Source of the DNA: Niastella vici
GTDB lineage: Bacteria; Bacteroidota; Bacteroidia; Chitinophagales; Chitinophagaceae
Reading direction: 5' to 3'
Length of the DNA: 64,000 nt
NCBI RefSeq assembly: GCF_002077945.1
Contig: NZ_LVYD01000001.1
Span: 124,001-188,000, forward strand
Made by a program: the position numbers and the translations under genes. Below are positions 58,124 to 64,000 of the stretch, in pieces. Each line of letters starts with the position of its first letter. Position 1 is the first letter of the stretch. The notes under the pieces are model-generated. The model was not told where the DNA came from, searched no databases, and saw nothing but the letters and a program-made list of their open reading frames with translations.

Positions 58124-61100
58124 TTACATGTTTCGCCGGTATTGGCCCCCCACTTCAAACAGGGCATGGGTAATTTGCCCTAAGGAACAATACTTTACAG
58201 TTTCCATCAATTCCTCAAAAATATTCCCATTATTGATGGCAACTTTCTTAAGCCGGGTCAGCATGTCGGCCGACCTGTCTTCATTCCGTTTCCAGAATGC
58301 TTGCAGGTTCTGTATCTGTTGTTCTTTTTCTTCGGTAGTGCTGCGAATGACTTCGCCGGGTAAAACGGTAGGACTACCTTTCTTATTCAAAAATGAATTC
58401 ACCCCAATTATGGGTAATTCTCCATTGTGTTTGAGGCTTTCATAATACAGGCTTTCTTCCTGTATCTTATTACGTTGATACATCCGCTCCATAGCACCAA
58501 GCACGCCGCCGCGTTCGGTAATACGGTCAAACTCGGCAAGCACTGCTTCTTCAACCAGGTCGGTCATTTCTTCAATCAGGAACGAACCCTGTATAAAGTT
58601 CTCGGTTTTGGCGCTGCCCAGTTCGCGGTTAATGATGAGCTGAATGGCCATGGCCCGGCGAACACTTTCCTCGGTTGGTGTGGTGATCGCTTCATCATAG
58701 GCGTTTGTATGTAAGCTGTTACAATTGTCGTAAATGGCGTATAATGCCTGCAGGGTGGTACGAATGTCGTTGAAATCAATTTCCTGTGCATGCAGGCTGC
58801 GCCCTGAAGTTTGAATATGATATTTTAACTTCTGGCTGCGGTCATTGCCCTTGTATTTATATTTCATGGCCTTGGCCCAAATGCGCCGCGCCACCCGGCC
58901 GATCACACTGTATTCAGCATCCATACCATTGCTGAAGAAGAAGGAAAGGTTTGGCGCAAACTCATCAATATGCATACCCCGGCTCAAATAATATTCTACA
59001 TAGGTAAACCCATTGGCCAGGGTAAATGCCAGTTGCGTAATGGGATTGGCGCCCGCTTCTGCAATATGATAACCGCTGATACTTACGCTGTAAAAGTTGC
59101 GGACTTTCTGTTGTATAAAATATTCCTGCACATCGCCCATCAGCTTTAAGGCAAACTCGGTGCTGAAGATACAGGTGTTCTGCGCCTGGTCTTCTTTCAA
59201 TATATCGGCCTGAACCGTACCGCGCACCTGCGCCAATGCTTCGGCTTTTATTCTTTCATAAATTTCTATAGGTAAAACCTCTTCTCCGGAAAAACCCAAT
59301 AATTTCAAACCCAATCCATTATTGCCATCGGGCAGTCGTTCCGGCGCTGAAGGATTGAAGTAAGAAGGCCTGGGAAGATGTTTGAACTTTTCCTCCATTT
59401 TCTCATTGACCATTGACCATTGCCCGTTGCCCTCTATATATTTCTCGCATTCCTGATCAATAGCCGCATTCATAAAGAACGCCAGTATGATGGGGGCCGG
59501 ACCATTAATGGTCATACTAACAGAGGTTTTGGCATCGCAGAGATCAAAACCGCTGTATAATTTTTTGGCATCATCCACCGTGGCGATGCTTACACCGCTG
59601 TTCCCAACTTTTCCATATATGTCGGGTCTGTGAGCAGGGTCTTCGCCATACAGGGTCACACTGTCAAATGCAGTTGACAGGCGCCGCGCCGGCTGATCGA
59701 GTGATACGTAGTGAAAGCGCTTATTGGTACGCTCGGGTCCGCCTTCGCCGGCAAACATCCGCGTAGGATCTTCCCCTTCGCGTTTTAAAGGAAACACCCC
59801 GGCCGTGTAAGGATATTCACCCGGAATATTTTCCTGCAATTGCCATTGCAGAATATCGCCCCAGTCGTTATACTTTGGCAGCACCACTTTCGGTATTCTG
59901 GTACCACTGAGCGAGCGGGTGGTCATGGCTTGTTTAAACACTTTATCGCGCACCTGGTATTCAAAGAAGTCAGCTTTATATTTGGTTACCAGTGCAGGCC
60001 ATTGTTCAATCAGCTTCCTGCACTCAGGATGTAATTTTTCTTCCAGCGTTTTTTTAATAGCGGCCAGCTCATTCGTAACTGCGGCAGATAAAGTCGTAGT
60101 AGCTGCCAGCGTTCCCTGCACCTGGTAAAGCTGCGTGGCCAGGGCGCATTGTTCTTTCACCCATACATCGTATCCGCGGTTGCTATCAGCGATCTCCGAC
60201 AGGTAACGCACCCGTTTGGGCGGAATGATCTGTGATTTGGTTGTGGTGTCTTTTAAATGAGCATGCACTTCTACGTGCCCAAACTCAACGCCTGTTTTTG
60301 TTTTAAGGGTAACCATTATTTTTTCGAACAGCTCATTAATACCCGCATCGTTGAACTGGGCGGCAATGGTGCCAATAACAGGCAGTTCTTCGTCTTTGGC
60401 CGTCCATAAACCATGATTACGCTTAAACTGTTTACGCACATCGTGCAAGGCATCGAGGGCGCCGCTTTTATCGAATTTATTAATAGCGATCACATCGGCA
60501 TAGTCGAGCATATTGATCTTCTCCAGTTGCGAAGCCGCTCCATATTCAGGCGTCATCACATACAGGCTTATATCGCAATAGTCCAGAATGCTGACATCGC
60601 TTTGTCCCACCCCGGCCGATTCCAGGATGATAAGATCAAAAGCCGCCTCCTTACACACATCAATGGCTTCCTGCACATGTTCACTCAATGCCACATCGCT
60701 GTCGCGGGTAGCCAGTGAACGCATGTAGGCCCGGGGCGAATGAATGCTGTTCATGCGAATGCGGTCGCCCAGCAATGCCCCACCCGTTTTCTTTTTGGAA
60801 GGGTCAACAGAAATAACCGCGATCGTTTTTTCAGGAAATGCGTTGAGGTAACGCCTTACTATTTCATCGGTGACAGATGATTTACCGGCGCCGCCGGTGC
60901 CGGTTATCCCCAACACCGGTATGCTGGCTTTCGATTTGGTAACCGGTGTTGTCCCATTCACCTTATTTTCTGCATTGGAAATAGCGCGGGAGATCTTGCG
61001 AATATCTTTCCACTCGCCCAGCTTCATTCCATTTTTAAAATTGGCCGGGTCGCCATTTACCGGGTAATCGCATTGTTGTATCACCTCTTCAATCATCCCT

Positions 61101-61486
61101 TCCAGTCCCATTCTTCGGCCATCATCGGGACTGTAAATACGGGTGATGCCATAATTATGCAGTTCAGTGATCTCCTGGGGCAAAATGGTTCCACCCCCGC
61201 CCCCGAATATTTTAATATGACCGCACCCGTTCTCGTCGAGCAGGTCCTTCATGTATTTGAAGAACTCCACATGCCCGCCCTGGTAGCTGGTAATGGCAAT
61301 ACCCTGGGCATCTTCTTCAATGGCACATTCTACAATTTCGGCTACCGACCGGTTATGGCCTAAATGAATGATCTCGGCTCCCTTCGACTGTAAAATGCGC
61401 CGCATAATATTAATAGCAGCATCATGACCATCGAACAGGGAGGCGGCAGTAACTATTCTAACTTTATTAACTGGCGTATAACTCAT
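58124..61486 (-). CDS. icmF: Fused isobutyryl-CoA mutase IcmF (B12 domain, MeaB GTPase, mutase)
   Basis: Start at ATG 61486 (MSYTPVNKV); 1120 residues. Order: B12-binding domain ([11 protein letters not shown] with the Co-ligating His, FGGGGGTI), G-protein chaperone domain (Walker [10 protein letters not shown], then [10 protein letters not shown] and NKFDKSGA), and a (beta/alpha)8 mutase domain ([36 protein letters not shown]). Interconverts isobutyryl-CoA and butyryl-CoA with adenosylcobalamin, and the GTPase protects it. A single polypeptide carries all parts; no separate subunits nearby. Confidence 0.95.
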   Translation of the reverse strand: MSYTPVNKVRIVTAASLFDGHDAAINIMRRILQSKGAEIIHLGHNRSVAEIVECAIEEDAQGIAITSYQGGHVEFFKYMKDLLDENGCGHIKIFGGGGGTILPQEITELHNYGITRIYSPDDGRRMGLEGMIEEVIQQCDYPVNGDPANFKNGMKLGEWKDIRKISRAISNAENKVNGTTPVTKSKASIPVLGITGTGGAGKSSVTDEIVRRYLNAFPEKTIAVISVDPSKKKTGGALLGDRIRMNSIHSPRAYMRSLATRDSDVALSEHVQEAIDVCKEAAFDLIILESAGVGQSDVSILDYCDISLYVMTPEYGAASQLEKINMLDYADVIAINKFDKSGALDALHDVRKQFKRNHGLWTAKDEELPVIGTIAAQFNDAGINELFEKIMVTLKTKTGVEFGHVEVHAHLKDTTTKSQIIPPKRVRYLSEIADSNRGYDVWVKEQCALATQLYQVQGTLAATTTLSAAVTNELAAIKKTLEEKLHPECRKLIEQWPALVTKYKADFFEYQVRDKVFKQAMTTRSLSGTRIPKVVLPKYNDWGDILQWQLQENIPGEYPYTAGVFPLKREGEDPTRMFAGEGGPERTNKRFHYVSLDQPARRLSTAFDSVTLYGEDPAHRPDIYGKVGNSGVSIATVDDAKKLYSGFDLCDAKTSVSMTINGPAPIILAFFMNAAIDQECEKYIEGNGQWSMVNEKMEEKFKHLPRPSYFNPSAPERLPDGNNGLGLKLLGFSGEEVLPIEIYERIKAEALAQVRGTVQADILKEDQAQNTCIFSTEFALKLMGDVQEYFIQQKVRNFYSVSISGYHIAEAGANPITQLAFTLANGFTYVEYYLSRGMHIDEFAPNLSFFFSNGMDAEYSVIGRVARRIWAKAMKYKYKGNDRSQKLKYHIQTSGRSLHAQEIDFNDIRTTLQALYAIYDNCNSLHTNAYDEAITTPTEESVRRAMAIQLIINRELGSAKTENFIQGSFLIEEMTDLVEEAVLAEFDRITERGGVLGAMERMYQRNKIQEESLYYESLKHNGELPIIGVNSFLNKKGSPTVLPGEVIRSTTEEKEQQIQNLQAFWKRNEDRSADMLTRLKKVAINNGNIFEELMETVKYCSLGQITHALFEVGGQYRRNM

Positions 61487-61671
61487 AATATGCAAGCATT
61501 ACAAAATCGGCCTAAAGTTAGTTCAAAAAAGCTAATGCTTGTTAGTATTGTGTTTACCCTGCTTCTAAAATTGAATAATATGCCAAACTTCCGGGAACGA
61601 TTCCGAAATTTTTCGTTTGGTTTGCAGTGAAAATGAAATAGTTTCGACTCTCAAAAAATTATACAGGTAAA

Positions 61672-62529
61672 ATGAAACTTATACGTTTTGGAAAATCAGG
61701 ACAGGAAAAGCCTGGCGTTGAATTACCCGATGGAAAAAGAATTGATACCAGTGCTTTTGGAGAAGATTACACCGAGCAGTTTTTCACCAATGATGGTATT
61801 GCCCGATTAGCAGCCTGGTTAAAAACAAACCAGTCAACCTGCCCGGCCGTTGATGCCAGCGAGCGTTTGGGAGCACCTTTGGCGCGCCCTTCAAAGATCG
61901 TGTGTATTGGCTTGAATTACGTTGACCATGCCAAAGAAACCAATGCGGCGATCCCCACCGAACCCATTATATTTTTTAAATCTACCACAGCGATGACCGG
62001 TCCTAACGACCCGGTGGTGATCCCGAAGAACAGTACAAAAACCGATTGGGAAGTGGAGCTGGCTGTAGTGATCGGTAAAAAAGCTTCTTACGTTGACCAA
62101 AAAGATGCCAACAACTATATAGCAGGTTACATGCTGCACAATGATTTCAGCGAACGTGCTTTTCAGTTGGAGCGTAATGGCCAGTGGGTAAAAGGCAAAA
62201 GCTGCGACACGTTTGCACCGCTGGGACCCTGGCTGGCTACCCCCGATGAAATTGCCGATATCCATAATGTACGTTTGTGGCTTACTGTAAACGGTAAAAT
62301 GATGCAGGATGGCAATACCAGCAACCTCATTTTTAACATCCCGTTCCTGATCTCTTACGTGAGCCAGTTCATGACCCTGCTTCCGGGCGATATTATCAGC
62401 ACCGGTACACCCGCAGGTGTTGGCTTAGGTCAGAAGCCTGAACCGGTTTATTTAAAACCCGGCGATATTGTAGAGTTGGGTATTGACGGTTTGGGTAGCA
62501 GCAAGCAGGTTGCTGTTGCTTATAAATAA
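61672..62529 (+). CDS. Fumarylacetoacetate hydrolase-family enzyme of L-fucose oxidation
   Basis: 285 residues. The FAH fold motifs are clear: KIVCIGLNYVDHAKET, PIIFFKSTTAMTGPNDPVV, DWEVELAVVIGK (metal Glu residues) and TGTPAGVGLG. In the L-fucose oxidative pathway a member of this family hydrolyses 2,4-diketo-3-deoxy-L-fuconate. The three following genes support that reading; ureidoglycolate lyase or other C-C hydrolases are alternatives. Confidence 0.88.
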   Translation: MKLIRFGKSGQEKPGVELPDGKRIDTSAFGEDYTEQFFTNDGIARLAAWLKTNQSTCPAVDASERLGAPLARPSKIVCIGLNYVDHAKETNAAIPTEPIIFFKSTTAMTGPNDPVVIPKNSTKTDWEVELAVVIGKKASYVDQKDANNYIAGYMLHNDFSERAFQLERNGQWVKGKSCDTFAPLGPWLATPDEIADIHNVRLWLTVNGKMMQDGNTSNLIFNIPFLISYVSQFMTLLPGDIISTGTPAGVGLGQKPEPVYLKPGDIVELGIDGLGSSKQVAVAYK

Positions 62530-62631
62530 GTTCTATGTTCCCGGTTCTTTGTTCCTGATAAAACGTGAGGATCGAAAAAATAGCGAATTCCGGATTGAAG
62601 AACTTAGAACTAAAAACTTAAAAACTTAAAA

Positions 62632-62964
62632 ATGCAACGATATTGTCTTGCCCTGGATCTGAAAGACGATCCGAAAATAATAGCAGACTACGAGCGCTAT
62701 CACCAACAGGTATGGCCCGAGATCATACAGAGCATTCAATCGGCCGGCATTACGTTGCTGGATATCTACCGCACTGGCAACCGTTTATTCATGATCATGG
62801 AAGTCAATGATCAGTATTCACATGCAGAAAAAGCAAAGGCTGATGCCGCCAATCCCAAAGTGCAGGAGTGGGAAACCCTTATGTGGAAGTTCCAGCAGGC
62901 GCTTCCCTGGGCCAAACCCGGTGAAAAATGGGTATTGATGGAAAAGATCTTCGAACTGCCGTGA
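62632..62964 (+). CDS. L-rhamnose/L-fucose mutarotase (RhaM family)
   Basis: 110 residues. RYCLALDLKDDPKIIADYERY and HQQVWPEIIQSIQSAGI carry the family's His and Tyr; the C-terminal WKFQQALPWAKPGEKW matches. Speeds anomer conversion of the sugar so that the dehydrogenase gets its substrate. Found in the fucose oxidation operon here, so L-fucose is the likely substrate although RhaM was named on rhamnose. Confidence 0.92.
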   Translation: MQRYCLALDLKDDPKIIADYERYHQQVWPEIIQSIQSAGITLLDIYRTGNRLFMIMEVNDQYSHAEKAKADAANPKVQEWETLMWKFQQALPWAKPGEKWVLMEKIFELP

Positions 62965-62985
62965 AACACGTAAATATCATTACAC

Positions 62986-63882
62986 ATGAATATGAAAAAA
63001 TATTACGATGCTGCCTTCTCCGATGACCCTGGTGGTTCTTCCGAGCGGCGCACTGCTGTGATCGATGCACATGCCCACTTCTGGAAATACGATAAAAAAA
63101 CCTACGACTGGATAGATAATTCCATGAAGACCTTGCAGCAGGATTATTTACCTGAGCACCTGTCGCTGGTGGCAAGAAGGAATAATGTTGATGGCGTAGT
63201 GGCGGTACAGGCAACACAAACAGAACTGGAAACCCATTTCCTGATTGAGCTGGCCAAAACACATTCCATCATCAAAGGCGTTGTAGGCTGGATCGATCTG
63301 CAGGCCGAAAATATTGAAGAACGCCTGCGCTATTTTTCGCAGTATCCCATTATTAAAGGATACCGCCACGTAGTGCAGGGCGAACCAGGTGATTTTCTGT
63401 ACCGCGAAAATTTCCGCCGCGGTGTGGCCGCTTTACAGGCATACAACTATACGTACGATATTCTCATCTATCATCACCAGTTGCAGCCGGCAATTGATTT
63501 TGTAAAGGCAATGCCTGCCGGTATGCCGTTTGTGATTGACCATTGCGCCAAACCCGATATTCGCCATAAAAACATTGACGAATGGAGAAGGCTGATGAAA
63601 GAAATAGCCACATTCCCCAATGTAAACTGTAAGCTCTCGGGCCTGTTCACCGAAGCGGCCTGGAAAGAATGGAGCGCGGCTGATTTCTATCCATACCTCG
63701 ATGTGGTGTTTGAAGCCTTTGGACCAAACAGGTTATTGTTCGGCAGCGACTGGCCCGTAATGTTGCTCAGCGGCATTTATATACAATGGAAAAGTTTGCT
63801 GGAGAAATACATGGAGAATTATACACCGGAAGACAGGGAAAAAGTATTTGGCCTTAATGCCATTCAATTTTATAATTTATAA
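62986..63882 (+). CDS. Amidohydrolase-2 family L-fuconolactonase
   Basis: 298 residues. The metal-binding AVIDAHAHFWKY start, VAVQATQTELETHF, VIDHCAKPDI and LLFGSDWPVM are typical of the fuconolactone/rhamnonolactone hydrolase group. It should open L-fucono-lactone to L-fuconate. The first 20 residues before the AHAHF motif look poorly conserved, so the start may be later. Lies 22 nt downstream of the mutarotase gene. Confidence 0.9.
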   Translation: MNMKKYYDAAFSDDPGGSSERRTAVIDAHAHFWKYDKKTYDWIDNSMKTLQQDYLPEHLSLVARRNNVDGVVAVQATQTELETHFLIELAKTHSIIKGVVGWIDLQAENIEERLRYFSQYPIIKGYRHVVQGEPGDFLYRENFRRGVAALQAYNYTYDILIYHHQLQPAIDFVKAMPAGMPFVIDHCAKPDIRHKNIDEWRRLMKEIATFPNVNCKLSGLFTEAAWKEWSAADFYPYLDVVFEAFGPNRLLFGSDWPVMLLSGIYIQWKSLLEKYMENYTPEDREKVFGLNAIQFYNL

Positions 63883-63887
63883 CTAAC

Positions 63888-64000
63888 ATGGATTTACATC
63901 TCACCAACAAAGTATTTATTGTTACCGGAGGTGCCAAGGGAATTGGTGCGGCCATATGTAGTTCAATTGCTGCCGAGGGCGGTATTGTAGTGATTGCAGG
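63888..64000 (+). CDS. Short-chain dehydrogenase (SDR), 3' end cut by window edge
   Basis: ATG at 63888, only 37 codons visible. NKVFIVTGGAKGIGAAI has the T-G-x3-G-x-G NAD(P)-binding motif of classical SDRs. Its place in the operon fits L-fucose dehydrogenase or L-2-keto-3-deoxyfuconate dehydrogenase; the substrate region is not in the window. Confidence 0.9.
   Translation, partial: MDLHLTNKVFIVTGGAKGIGAAICSSIAAEGGIVVIA

Noticed and set aside
62600-62635. AAAAACTTA tandem repeats as a possible CRISPR or regulatory array
   Set aside because: Only two to three short AT-rich units without spacers; probably simple sequence before the start codon.
1-64000. Prophage, transposon or integrative element carrying the tRNA array
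   Set aside because: No integrase, transposase, phage structural gene or att-like direct repeats were seen next to the array.

Overview
The window reads as a chromosomal segment of a Bacteroidota bacterium, most likely a member of the Chitinophagaceae. The signs are moderate GC with long AT-rich intergenic stretches, promoter-like TAnnTTTG elements, a short NusG-like protein heading a polysaccharide operon, an outer-membrane beta-barrel TonB-dependent receptor, and an L-fucose oxidative pathway. No rRNA, integrase, transposase or CRISPR array was found.

1-21904 (all minus strand) is one long surface-polysaccharide cluster. It is headed by a NusG/RfaH-like antiterminator, followed by Wza-type export lipoprotein, Wzc-type co-polymerase/tyrosine kinase, Wzm/Wzt ABC exporter, SGNH protein, methyltransferases, a GT10-type transferase, GT2 and GT4 transferases, two N-acetyl-sugar amidotransferases of the WbpG/WbuX type, one HisH/HisF-like pair, an acyltransferase, a WbpB/WbpD/WbpE-like sugar module and a GT cut by the window edge. 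The gene content predicts an exported glycan carrying diacetamido sugars partly turned into acetamidino sugars. The 0.8 kb upstream holds a possible promoter, two mutually exclusive hairpins, a terminator-like hairpin and a 15-bp inverted repeat, i.e. an attenuator-like leader.

22.7-25.8 kb holds a NagX-like membrane acyltransferase, an unknown membrane protein and a metallophosphoesterase.

25.9-33 kb is the most unusual part. A dense array of 14 tRNA-like genes lies at 30921-32038 (minus), followed on the same strand by an AAA+ ATPase, a YkuK/DUF458 RNase H-fold protein, a very basic unknown protein, the decayed C-terminus of a slipin/SPFH protein, a DinB-fold protein and the RNA ligase RtcB. 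Most of the tRNAs lack an encoded CCA. One has a 16-nt palindrome in its T loop, one has an abnormal anticodon loop, and one is a tRNA-Ile(UAU). This looks like an RNA-repair/tRNA-replacement island. Upstream are three candidate mini-genes with strong terminators and a possible sigma-54-type site.

33-46.8 kb holds a three-gene two-component unit, small lipoprotein and hypothetical genes, a radical SAM protein, and a divergent DNA-damage-type locus: two tandem 2H phosphoesterases opposite a UmuD-like protein without its Ser/Lys dyad and a UmuC polymerase. It continues with DUF72, an ECF sigma operon, a sulfatase remnant, a peptidoglycan amidase lipoprotein and a TonB-dependent receptor. The operator-like triple half-site between the 2H genes and umuD recurs with the same geometry before a DUF763 gene at 49.3 kb.

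46.8-64 kb holds a 1.1 kb non-coding stretch, a second acyltransferase-3, DUF763, a DEAD-box helicase, DUF3185, a Nei/MutM-like glycosylase, a split MacA-MacB-TolC efflux operon, the fused mutase IcmF, and the start of an L-fucose oxidation operon (FAH hydrolase, mutarotase, fuconolactonase, SDR dehydrogenase) that runs off the right edge.
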